A stretch of 18,146 bases of DNA from JANXQE01 sp035651635. Lineage in GTDB: Bacteria; Verrucomicrobiota; Verrucomicrobiia; Limisphaerales; UBA8199. Positions 1-7,193 of the stretch are shown in pieces. The DNA lies in contig DASRFK010000021.1 in NCBI GenBank assembly GCA_035651635.1, positions 1-18,146 on the forward strand, written 5' to 3'. Below the pieces are notes generated by a model. That model was not told the origin of the DNA. It saw only the letters and a list, made by a program, of their open reading frames with translations, and searched no databases. Position 1 is the first letter of the stretch. Each line of letters begins with the position of its first letter. Made by a program: the position numbers and the translations under genes.

Positions 1-21
1 ATTGGGCAATTCCGGAGCAAC

Positions 22-681
22 CTAGACTGCGATAAGGTGCGGCGTGCCGGACAGGATCAGTTCGACCGAATCAAAAATACCCGGAATGTAGCGGGTCTTT
101 TCGTAGTCAAAGCCATTGGGCAGCCCGGCGCCGAGCGCGTCGCGATCGGCGCCCACGCGAATCATCACTTCGTTTTCGCCCCCGCGAAGAGCCGGGCGGA
201 CATCGAACCAGCCAGGAGTAAAGCTCGGCAAATGATCGCCGATCACTTGACCATTCAAAATGACGCGTGTGCCAAACATGGCTTTGCCCACCTTGAGCAT
301 GGCCACTGTGGGCAGCGAGCCGGTCACCTGGAAGGTGCGCCGATACCAGAAAGCCTCTCGTCTCGGATCCTTTTGAACCACTGAATTGCGGTCCTTGACT
401 GTCGGACCAGGCTCAACAAATGGCGGTTGCGCAAGTGATACCAACCCTGGAACCGGGACCGTGTGCTCGAACTGGTCGGGGACACGATCGAATCGACCCT
501 CAGCGACCTGCCACCTGCCATCCAGGGAAATAACCTTCCGCGGTCCCGTCTCCCCTCCGAGAAGATCGCAGCTAAATGCGAACGACAAGAATAACATCGT
601 CCACCAGGCCGACCTGCCGTAACTTTGATGGATAGCGAGGGACTGACCAGCACGGGAGCTCCGGTTGTATTGGGCTGACAT
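22..681 (-). CDS. GH2 family N-terminal sugar-binding domain, cut by an in-frame amber codon
   Basis: The product starts with a long basic leader and a hydrophobic segment (about residues 29-40, MLFLSFAFSC) that looks like a signal peptide, so it should be exported. What follows fits the jelly-roll N-terminal domain of glycoside hydrolase family 2: LDGRW at about 53-57, FWYRR at 111-115, then NGQVIGDH and GWFDVRPALRGGEN, and GIFDSVEL near 201-208. The frame stops with TAG at 22-24 after about 219 residues, although GH2 enzymes normally run several hundred residues further with a TIM-barrel catalytic domain. The codons beyond the TAG read VAPELPN, which continues the family pattern, so TAG probably replaces CAG (Gln). 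The ATG at 681 lies 10 nt after the upstream gene's stop; an internal ATG at 597 is an alternative. It probably shares a transcript with the beta-helix gene. Enzyme specificity cannot be told from this domain. Confidence 0.72.
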   Translation of the reverse strand: MSAQYNRSSRAGQSLAIHQSYGRSAWWTMLFLSFAFSCDLLGGETGPRKVISLDGRWQVAEGRFDRVPDQFEHTVPVPGLVSLAQPPFVEPGPTVKDRNSVVQKDPRREAFWYRRTFQVTGSLPTVAMLKVGKAMFGTRVILNGQVIGDHLPSFTPGWFDVRPALRGGENEVMIRVGADRDALGAGLPNGFDYEKTRYIPGIFDSVELILSGTPHLIAV

Positions 682-691
682 ATAGATTGGG

Positions 692-1837
692 TCAAAGGTT
701 GCGAGCGGAGCCGACATTGTTGGCGAACACGTACTCCGGACCGTGTTCCCCAAGATCCGCCGTCATTTCCTTGAGGTATCCCTGGAAAAAGCTGTTGGCC
801 GAAATCACTGAATGGCTGAGCTTCCGCACTAACAACCCAAACTGGGGGCTGTACTGGCCTCGGCCGCCATCGTCTCGACCGGCGGCACCGACGTTGGAGA
901 CAAACGTCAGCCCGCTGCATTCCTCAAGCCGCACCTGGCAGGACCTTTCCCCTTCTGGCAGCGCACTGCTGTCCTTGCCGCAACGACGGAACACGTTGCC
1001 GGTGATTGTTGCCGTGCGCATTTTCAACGCGCACAGTCCGGCTCCTCCATTTCGATCAAAACAGTTACCGGTCACGTTCCAGGCGTCGCCGGCCTGAAAG
1101 TACAAGCCGTACCCTTTGTTCCATTCAACGCGGTTCGCGGTAAACATGATGGTCGCCCCAACCGACTCACAGGCAAATCCGTGACTGCCATTGCCCGAGA
1201 ATTGATTGTCGGTGACAAAGCCGTCCCAACCTGTGATCTGAACCCCGCATCCCTGGTTGGCTTGCATGATGCTGTGGCGGATGATGAAAAGCCAAATACG
1301 CAACAGATGCACGCCGTGGCCTGAGAATCTCTCGATCTTGCAATCGTCGATTACAATCGCGTCTTCCTGGGGGCTATATTTCTCGGCGTTATTTAAAAAG
1401 ACGCCGTGAATGGCTTTCTTCGACTCGCGTCGTCCTCGCAGAAAAAGTCCGCGCAAGTGAACTCCGAATGCGCCGGTAATGTTGAGCAAACAATCCGCAT
1501 CATCCGAATCGAGAAGCAGCATGGCCCCGCCTTCGCCGCGATAACCCCACTGGGGTTCGGCCAATAGCGTCGTATGTGGGGAAACCTTCAAATCGTGACA
1601 GAGATAATGTCCGGCGGGAAAATAAACCGTGCCGCCTGCCGCGCCGGCCGCGTCCAGCGCCTTTTGAATCGCGTCGGAATCCGGAGTTTTGCCGTCGCCC
1701 TTCGCGCCGAACTCAAGCACGTTGAAAACGGAATTGGTTCGAGCCCCGCTTTGGTCTGCCGCGCGCAATGCGGCACCGCCGCCGAGACCGGCCGTGGCTA
1801 GTATGCTTGCCCCCTTTAGAAACTGGCGCTTATTCAT
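692..1837 (-). CDS. Secreted right-handed beta-helix (pectate lyase superfamily-like) protein
   Basis: About 381 aa. The N-terminus MNKRQFLKGASILATAGLG resembles a Tat/Sec export signal (KR rather than the strict RR, then a hydrophobic stretch and an ALRAAD cleavage-like site). Then FNVLEFGAKGDGKTPDSDAI with an alanine-rich helix and GGTVYFPAGHYL: the classic entry segment of Pectate_lyase_3-type parallel beta-helix proteins. The remainder is a ladder of short repeats rich in Asn, Gly and Ile/Val (ITGWDGFVTDNQFSGNGSHG, WNVTGNCFDRNGGAG, ATITGNVFRRCG), as expected for helix coils. Such proteins bind or cleave polysaccharides, acting as lyases, hydrolases or epimerases; no catalytic set can be assigned from sequence alone. 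ATG 1837 was chosen because it begins the signal; ATG 1843 and GTG 1849 are in frame. The GH2 gene follows 10 nt downstream, suggesting a small polysaccharide-utilisation operon. Confidence 0.85.
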   Translation of the reverse strand: MNKRQFLKGASILATAGLGGGAALRAADQSGARTNSVFNVLEFGAKGDGKTPDSDAIQKALDAAGAAGGTVYFPAGHYLCHDLKVSPHTTLLAEPQWGYRGEGGAMLLLDSDDADCLLNITGAFGVHLRGLFLRGRRESKKAIHGVFLNNAEKYSPQEDAIVIDDCKIERFSGHGVHLLRIWLFIIRHSIMQANQGCGVQITGWDGFVTDNQFSGNGSHGFACESVGATIMFTANRVEWNKGYGLYFQAGDAWNVTGNCFDRNGGAGLCALKMRTATITGNVFRRCGKDSSALPEGERSCQVRLEECSGLTFVSNVGAAGRDDGGRGQYSPQFGLLVRKLSHSVISANSFFQGYLKEMTADLGEHGPEYVFANNVGSARNL

Positions 1838-2073
1838 TTCCATGTGCACTATTTACGCTTCTACTCTCAGGGAAGGCAAGCTCGGCCGAGCCCCTTAATT
1901 TCTAATTCTTAAGTTTTTTGGTTCTTAATTCCTGAAAAACTTGGATTTCACGCCAAGACGCAAAGGTTTTCCTCAAGGAGGTCCGGCCTTCTGGCGGTTT
2001 GGCGCCGCGCCGCCTAAAGGCGGGACTCCGAACGCAGGCGTCCACGCTCGAGTCGGTATTTTTAAAACACGCT
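1838..2073. other. Intergenic region with degenerate repeat words and a small hairpin
   Basis: 236 bp between dsbD (its stop at 2074) and the start of the beta-helix gene. The part nearest the beta-helix gene (about 1895-1945) is AT-rich for this window and is the likely promoter zone, though no convincing -35/-10 pair stands out. At 1946-1966 is a word of the type TTTCACGCCAAGACGCAAAG, which I recognise as a common degenerate intergenic repeat in several phyla. At 2010-2023 an inverted repeat CCGCC-TAAA-GGCGG lies downstream of dsbD; it has no T-run, so terminator function is only possible. No coding region is supported here. Confidence 0.5.
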
Positions 2074-4236
2074 CTAAAGCTGGGCCTTGTCGAGCGCGGC
2101 GACCACTATGCCGGGGGTGAGGGCCTCGGGCAGGACGATAGGCGGCTTCGTGGGATCGCCGGGATAAATCAGGACCAGCGGAACGCCGGCGCGGCCGTGG
2201 CGGGTGAGTTCTTCGGTAATATCGTCGGGGAACCGGGTGTAATCACCGAGCAGGGCAACAGCATTCAGTTTCTGAAGTTTCTCGCGCACGGCAGCGCTCT
2301 CAAGCGCGGGTTTCACGACGGTGTTGCAGGTCAGACACCATTTGGCGGTGAAGTCCACCAGGACGGGCCGATGTTCGTTGCGCGCATGTGCGACCGCAGC
2401 GTTGGACCACGGTTCCCAGGCTACGCCGCTGGGGTCACGGTCCACAGAAGCTCCTGGCGTGTCTTTCGAGAGCGGTTCGCGCCAGCGCAAATGACCTTCG
2501 AGCGCAAAGAAATACCCTGCCAGCACGACGCCTAGAATGGCCAGCAATGCCAGGCCCTGGCGCGATCGGTGGCGCTGGACGAATTCACCATAAATCCAGG
2601 CGCCTACGGCGATCATGACCAGAAAAATGGCCAGCCACCAGCTGCGGTCACCGTAATAGACGCTCACCAGGCTGAAGAGCCAGACTGCGGCGGCTAGCAT
2701 CGGAAAGCCCATCGCCACTTTGAAGCGTTCCATCCAGGCGCCTGGCTTGGGCAGAAATTTCAGCCAACCGGGCTGCCAGGCCAATACCACATAAGGCAAG
2801 GCGAGCCCGACACCTACGGTCAAGAAAATCGCCAGCGTGGTGAACGCGCTTTGCGACGGGGCGAAAGCAAATCCGACCGCCGCCCCCAGGAACGGCGCCG
2901 TGCAGGAAGTCGCCAGGACCGTGGCCAATAATCCATTGAACAACGCGCCCGCAGCCCCGTGTCCTGACGACAGGCTTGCCGCAGTGTCCATGGCGCGGCC
3001 GCCCAACTGCACCTCAAATACGCCGAAGAGATTCAGCGCAATCAGTGTGACCAGCGTCGTTATCCCAACCAGGAAGTAGGGGCTGCTAAACTGCACGCCC
3101 CAGCCCGCTTTATGTCCGGCAGCCTTGATCCCGAGCACTAGCGCAGCCAACGCCACAAATGAAACGAGCACTCCCGCGGCATAGACTAGCCCGAGAAAGC
3201 GGGCCCGCCGCGGATTGTTCTTTGCCTGGCCGACAAAGCCCAGGATCTTCAAGGCGATGACCGGCAGAACGCACGGCATGATATTCAGAATCAAACCGCC
3301 AACGAACGCGTAAATAAGCATTTGCCACAAAGGCGGTGTGCCGGATGGCTTGCCGGCGCCTTCGCCTGCTTGCGAAAGAAGCTTGCTCGTCATCTCTGAG
3401 CCCGTCGACGCCAGGCTCAGCTTTGTTTGATAGGCGCTACGGTTGGCACTCGAGCCTTGAACCAGCAATCCCGAAATTTCTTTCGGCCAATCGCCGGAAA
3501 ACTTTTTGATTTGTTTCCGGATACGGACCCGGCCGGGGTCGGCGTCGAGTTGATCGACGTCTGGCTGTACTTCAAATGTCTCGCTCGAGTCGGGGAAAAA
3601 GTCCGCCCCCTCCCGCGTCGGCGAGTTCCATTCGATAACGACAGGCCGTTGGTCACCTTGCGCCGCTTTTTCCCAGCTCGCGCGCGGAGCCGCGTTGGCG
3701 TCCTGTTGAGGAAGCCGCTTTTGCCAGACGGAGATAAGCTCGCTATCTGGCGAAGGCTCAGTCTGCGATCCAATTTGTAAATCCGCCGCGACCTCAGCAT
3801 GACCCGGGATGCATTGAATCTCGCATTCGAGCCACGCAGCTTTGGCTTGGATCGGCAGCGTTCCAGGCGGCAAACCGCTGGCTACCTTTAAGGGAACCAG
3901 GATGACCACCTCCTCTTTATAGATGTAGGTGGTGAGGTCCTTGTCCGGCAGTTTCTCCGGGATCGGCCATTGCGCCGCTCCGGCGGTAATCCCCGCGGGC
4001 AGCTTCCAATCGATGGTGGTAGGCATGCCCGAGGCGCCCGGGTTTTGCCAGTACGTATGCCAACCAGGGTCCATGCGCAAACGCACTCCAGCCAAAACGG
4101 TGTCGCCGGGCCTCACTGTCTTTGCCGCGAAGATCAATGAGGCTTGGGTATGAGCTGCCCGGGCCGATGGCCCGCCAAGCAGGAGCATCGAAGCGGCTAA
4201 CAGTCTGAGTGCCACACGCACAGGCGCAAGATGCAC
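2074..4236 (-). CDS. dsbD: DsbD-type thiol:disulfide interchange protein (DsbC-like N-domain, 8 TM, C-terminal thioredoxin)
   Basis: About 720 aa from the GTG at 4236. It is predicted to carry electrons from cytoplasmic thioredoxin across the inner membrane to periplasmic thiol proteins. Order of parts: signal peptide (about 1-28, LRLLAASMLLLGG); a periplasmic DsbC-corrector-like domain (about 30-158) with Cys138 and Cys142 in LECEIQC; a linker; a DsbD membrane domain of about eight helices (303-578) with redox cysteines in NIMPCVLP (Cys322) and ATSCTAPF (Cys445); and a C-terminal thioredoxin domain with the active site KWCLTC (Cys634/Cys637) and cis-Pro in AGVPLV. All three cysteine pairs are present, so it should be functional. 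The frame stays open upstream, but those codons lie in repeat DNA; GTG 4236, 4221 and 4215 or ATG 4188 are candidate starts and none has a good Shine-Dalgarno site. The upstream region is the repeat array. A ScsB-like role is possible. Confidence 0.9.
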   Translation of the reverse strand: MHLAPVRVALRLLAASMLLLGGPSARAAHTQASLIFAAKTVRPGDTVLAGVRLRMDPGWHTYWQNPGASGMPTTIDWKLPAGITAGAAQWPIPEKLPDKDLTTYIYKEEVVILVPLKVASGLPPGTLPIQAKAAWLECEIQCIPGHAEVAADLQIGSQTEPSPDSELISVWQKRLPQQDANAAPRASWEKAAQGDQRPVVIEWNSPTREGADFFPDSSETFEVQPDVDQLDADPGRVRIRKQIKKFSGDWPKEISGLLVQGSSANRSAYQTKLSLASTGSEMTSKLLSQAGEGAGKPSGTPPLWQMLIYAFVGGLILNIMPCVLPVIALKILGFVGQAKNNPRRARFLGLVYAAGVLVSFVALAALVLGIKAAGHKAGWGVQFSSPYFLVGITTLVTLIALNLFGVFEVQLGGRAMDTAASLSSGHGAAGALFNGLLATVLATSCTAPFLGAAVGFAFAPSQSAFTTLAIFLTVGVGLALPYVVLAWQPGWLKFLPKPGAWMERFKVAMGFPMLAAAVWLFSLVSVYYGDRSWWLAIFLVMIAVGAWIYGEFVQRHRSRQGLALLAILGVVLAGYFFALEGHLRWREPLSKDTPGASVDRDPSGVAWEPWSNAAVAHARNEHRPVLVDFTAKWCLTCNTVVKPALESAAVREKLQKLNAVALLGDYTRFPDDITEELTRHGRAGVPLVLIYPGDPTKPPIVLPEALTPGIVVAALDKAQL

Positions 4237-4253
4237 TAGATTTATGACTTTGC

Positions 4254-4869
4254 GAGACACGAATTGGGGTGAGACACAAATTTGCACGAATGGATCGGCG
4301 CGCGGGCATTCTGCCCGCAGCAACGGCCGATTACAGCTGACGCCCGACCTTTCCCCGGGCGTTGGATTCAGTTTGCGGATCGCTGCGGACTTGGGAAGTC
4401 CGCGCGCCGAGGAGTGAGACACGAATTACACAAATTTGCACCAATGGATCGGCGCGCGGGCATTTTGCCCGCAGTAACGGCCGATTACAGCTGACGCCCG
4501 ACCTTTCCTCTGGCGTTGGATTCAGTTTGGGGATCGCTGCGGACTTGGGAAGTCCGCGCGCCGCGGAGTGAGACACGAATTACACAAATTTGCACGAATG
4601 GATCGGCGCGCGGGCATTTTGCCCGCAGCAACGGCCGATTACAGCTGACGCCCGACCTTTCCCCGGGCGTTGGATTCAGTTTGGGGATCGCTGCGGACTT
4701 GGGAAGTCCGCGCGCCGCGGGTGAGACACGAATTACACAAATTTACACGAATGGATTGGCGCGCGGGCATTTTGCCCGCAGCAACGGCCGATTACAGCTG
4801 ACGCCCGACCTTTCCTCTGGCGTTGGATTCAGTTTGGGGATCGCTGCGGACTTGGGAAGTCCGCGCGCC
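4254..4869. repeat. Array of four palindromic 112-bp elements with 9-bp terminal inverted repeats
   Basis: Four copies lie at 4297-4408, 4451-4562, 4605-4716 and 4758-4869, each exactly 112 bp. Every copy begins GGCGCGCGG and ends CCGCGCGCC, a perfect terminal inverted repeat. Inside is a first hairpin GCGGGCA/TGCCCGC, a middle inverted repeat ACGCCCG/CGGGCGT (intact in copies 1 and 3, partly broken in 2 and 4), and a second hairpin GCGGACTT/AAGTCCGC. Spacers are 42, 42 and 41 bp and nearly identical, containing staggered words like ACACGAAT, TACACAAAT and TGCACGAAT; a partial spacer (lacking 9 bp) precedes copy 1 from 4254. The array fills the gap between dsbD and the divergent cls gene, so it overlaps both promoter regions. 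It resembles REP/BIME or MITE-like elements; no transposase is present. The frames that stay open through it are not believable genes. Confidence 0.92.
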
Positions 4870-4916
4870 GGACTAGAGCGGATTGCAAACCGGCGGGATG
4901 TTGCCTAAACTACACA

Positions 4917-6059
4917 ATGATGGCAGCGGGGGCCGCAGGAGCGAACTGCAATTGGTTGTGCACCGGGCAAGAGGTTTTTCCGGCCATGTTGGCTTCGATA
5001 GACGCGGCGCAGCGGTCAGTTTGTCTGGAAGTCTACATTTACGCGCCGGGCGCGCTGGGTGAACGTTTTCGAGACGCGCTGGTGCGCGCCCGCCAGCGCG
5101 GCGCGCGCGTTCAGGTGCTGGTGGATGCTTTGGGTTCGTTTGGCTTGCCTAATGATTTCTGGAGACCTTTAACCGATGTTGGCGGGGAAGCGCGCTGGTT
5201 CAATCCTCTGTCACTGCATCGGATGGGAATTCGCAACCATCGCAAGCTCCTGGTCTGCGATGGAACCGAAGCTTTTGTTGGCGGATTCAATATTGCCCCG
5301 GAATACGAGGGTGATGGCGTGACCTGCGGTTGGTGCGATCTGGGCCTGAAAATTCGCGGTCCGATGGTGGCGCAACTGGCCCATTCGTTCGAGGAGATGT
5401 TTGCGCGCGCAGGTTTCCAACACAAACGCTTTACCCGCTTGCTCAAATCGCCGGCGCGCAAAATTATGTCCGTGCCGCACGAACAACTGCTGCTGAGCGG
5501 CCCCGGTCGCGGCCTAAGCCCGATCAAAAGAGCGCTTAAACGCGACCTGGAACGCGCGCGCTCGGTGGACATCATGGTGGCGTATTTCCTGCCGACGTGG
5601 CAGTTGCGCCGGCAACTGGCGCGCGTGGTGCGGCGCGGCGGCCGAGTGCAGCTCATCCTGGCGGGCAAATCAGACGTGGCGGTATCACGATTGGCCGCGC
5701 AGAGTTTGTATCCGAGGCTGCTCAAGTCCGGTGTGCAAATCTCTGAGTACCAGCCCCAGGTTCTTCACGCGAAACTCTTTATCATTGATGACGCGGTCTA
5801 CGTCGGTTCAGCCAACCTCGATCCGCGCAGCATTAACATCAATTACGAGCTGGTGATTCGGTTTGTGAACCAGGAAATCGCCCAGCAGGCGCGGGAAGTG
5901 TTCCGCGGCTGCCTGGCCCATTCGCAGCCAATCACTCTCGCTGAGTGGACGCGGCGGCATTCATTGTGGCGCCGGTTCAAACAACATTGGGCTTACTTTT
6001 TGCTCGTCCGCTTAGATCCCTACATTGCCCGACGCCAATGGCGCGCGTTGCCGGACTAG
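4917..6059 (+). CDS. cls: Phospholipase D-family cardiolipin synthase-like protein (ClsB type)
   Basis: 380 aa with two HKD phosphatidyltransferase motifs: His108-x-Lys110-x4-Asp115 in NHRKLLVCDG, followed by AFVGGFNIAPEY, and His284-x-Lys286-x4-Asp291 in LHAKLFIIDD, followed by VYVGSANLDPRS. Both are complete, so it should be active. The family joins phospholipid head groups, classically making cardiolipin from phosphatidylglycerol (ClsA) or from phosphatidylethanolamine plus phosphatidylglycerol (ClsC). There are no N-terminal membrane helices, as in E. coli ClsB, so it is probably a peripheral inner-membrane enzyme; a basic, aromatic C-terminus may help membrane binding. ATG 4917 is followed directly by another ATG, and neither has a clear ribosome site. 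The gene begins 47 bp after the repeat array and converges on the SirB1-like gene with a 16-bp gap. A general PLD-like hydrolase is the main alternative. Confidence 0.9.
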   Translation: MMAAGAAGANCNWLCTGQEVFPAMLASIDAAQRSVCLEVYIYAPGALGERFRDALVRARQRGARVQVLVDALGSFGLPNDFWRPLTDVGGEARWFNPLSLHRMGIRNHRKLLVCDGTEAFVGGFNIAPEYEGDGVTCGWCDLGLKIRGPMVAQLAHSFEEMFARAGFQHKRFTRLLKSPARKIMSVPHEQLLLSGPGRGLSPIKRALKRDLERARSVDIMVAYFLPTWQLRRQLARVVRRGGRVQLILAGKSDVAVSRLAAQSLYPRLLKSGVQISEYQPQVLHAKLFIIDDAVYVGSANLDPRSININYELVIRFVNQEIAQQAREVFRGCLAHSQPITLAEWTRRHSLWRRFKQHWAYFLLVRLDPYIARRQWRALPD

Positions 6060-6075
6060 CCGGCTCGGACTGGAC

Positions 6076-6948
6076 TTAACGGGCCAGCGCAACGAGATAG
6101 CGCTGCAGGCGGGTGGCCGGTTCGTTCTGCTCCTCGTGCAGGTAAATCTGGTGAAGATTACCGCACACCCGAAGCAACAATCGCCGCGGACTGACCGGCG
6201 TCAGGTAATCCTCCCGCACGCTGTAGTTGCCTTGCAGGAGATACTGAATGCAATCGGCTTTGGTCAGGAGTTTGCCGCGGTTAAAAGCATCGATGTACAT
6301 TTCCGCCGAACTGGATTGAAACCGGCAGACAAAGTGCCCGGGCAAACCGATGCCCGTGATCGGCAGACGCAGACGCGCGGCGAGCAACAGATACACCAGG
6401 CACAAACTGATCGGGCTGCCCACACGCCGGTCCAACACACGGTTGAGATAGCTATTGTCCGAATCGTAGTATTGCTCCTCGTTCCCCATGAAACCCAGTT
6501 CCTCAAAAACGTACTGATTGACTGTGCTGAGGATTTCTTCGGCTTTAGCATCTTCCGCCAAACGTTCCCGGATATCCGCCGCGAAACTGTCCAGCAAGGC
6601 GCGGTAACCGTCCACATTGATATCCGGATATTGGGTCTGCGCCAGTTTCCAGGCGCCTTCTTCGAGGTCGAAATTCTCACCGTGCCGGAGACAAAATGCG
6701 AGAAAGGCATTGTCGGCCGCCTGCCGGTCAAAAGCCAACACGATTTCCTGCGCGCGCCGGCGTAAGACCGGATCCCGGCTTAGGCCGTGGGGTCGCAGCC
6801 ACGCAGCCGCGGCGGGGCCATACCCCATGATTTTCTGGCGGATCTTGCGGTAAATCGCGGGATCCTCGTCGGTCAGGAGCGTGAGCAGGGCGGCCCGCTG
6901 GCTCTCCGAGAGTTGCTCGGGCGCTGTTATGGTGCCAACACGATTCAT
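6076..6948 (-). CDS. SirB1-family transglutaminase-like protein
   Basis: 290 aa. The C-terminal two thirds match the SirB1/Transglut_core2 family: NEEQYYDSDNSYLNRVLDRR (155-174), then GSPISLCLVYLLLAARL, then GLPGHFVCRF with His205 and MYIDAFNRG with Asp220. In a papain/transglutaminase fold these could be the His and Asp of a triad, with Cys183 as candidate nucleophile; that assignment is inference. The N-terminal 80 residues are helical (DEDPAIYRKIRQKIMGYG, VLRRRAQEIVLAF) and look like one or two HEAT-type repeats. The physiological role of the family is poorly known; no signal peptide is seen, so it is probably cytoplasmic. ATG 6948 was chosen because GGGAG sits 8 nt upstream (6957-6961) and the family-like sequence starts there; the frame is open further upstream. 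It ends facing the cls gene and starts divergently from the 141-aa gene. Confidence 0.82.
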   Translation of the reverse strand: MNRVGTITAPEQLSESQRAALLTLLTDEDPAIYRKIRQKIMGYGPAAAAWLRPHGLSRDPVLRRRAQEIVLAFDRQAADNAFLAFCLRHGENFDLEEGAWKLAQTQYPDINVDGYRALLDSFAADIRERLAEDAKAEEILSTVNQYVFEELGFMGNEEQYYDSDNSYLNRVLDRRVGSPISLCLVYLLLAARLRLPITGIGLPGHFVCRFQSSSAEMYIDAFNRGKLLTKADCIQYLLQGNYSVREDYLTPVSPRRLLLRVCGNLHQIYLHEEQNEPATRLQRYLVALAR

Positions 6949-7193
6949 CACTTGCGCTCCCGGATCAATAGACCAAACAACGTCTCGGAATTCAATCAAG
7001 AAGTGCGGAACTGGAAAATTATTTTCAATAGGGTGGCAACGTTCTCGTCCCCACTAACGTTCGGAAAGTTGCGTGGTTTGGAGACGGGACGTCCCCACCC
7101 CTCTTCCTCGTTCCCGCACCCGGACATCCAGCAAATTCCCTTGTTCAATGGCCCTGGAACTGCTTCTTTTTGGAACTGTTTACGAACGTTAAT
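6949..7193. promoter_or_regulatory. Divergent intergenic region with AACGTT palindromes
   Basis: 245 bp between the divergent SirB1-like gene and the 141-aa gene, so it must hold both promoters. Three copies of the 6-bp palindrome AACGTT occur at 7038-7043, 7056-7061 and 7185-7190, the last only 3 bp before the ATG at 7194. The first two are 18 bp apart. A 10-bp perfect palindrome GGGACGTCCC is at 7086-7095. No clear -35/-10 pair was recognised. Whether these are operator sites is only a guess. Confidence 0.35.

Noticed and set aside
2010..2023. Intrinsic terminator for dsbD
   Set aside because: The stem is only 5 bp, lies more than 50 bp after the stop codon and is not followed by a T-run on the minus strand.
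1999..2535. Plus-strand open frame of 178 codons overlapping the 3' end of dsbD
   Set aside because: It is antisense to the thioredoxin domain with its WCLTC site; no family features on the plus strand.
4254..4869. Possible CRISPR array (regular repeats and spacers)
   Set aside because: The spacers are nearly identical to each other, the repeated units are 112 bp with strong internal palindromes, and no cas gene is nearby.
4516..4908. Plus-strand open frame of about 130 codons through the repeat array
   Set aside because: Its product simply repeats the same peptide once per DNA repeat unit, with no ribosome site or family match; the openness comes from the repeat period being nearly a multiple of three.
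6025..6765. Plus-strand open frame of 246 codons opposite the SirB1-like gene
   Set aside because: Antisense to a family-recognised gene and overlapping the end of cls; no recognisable motifs.
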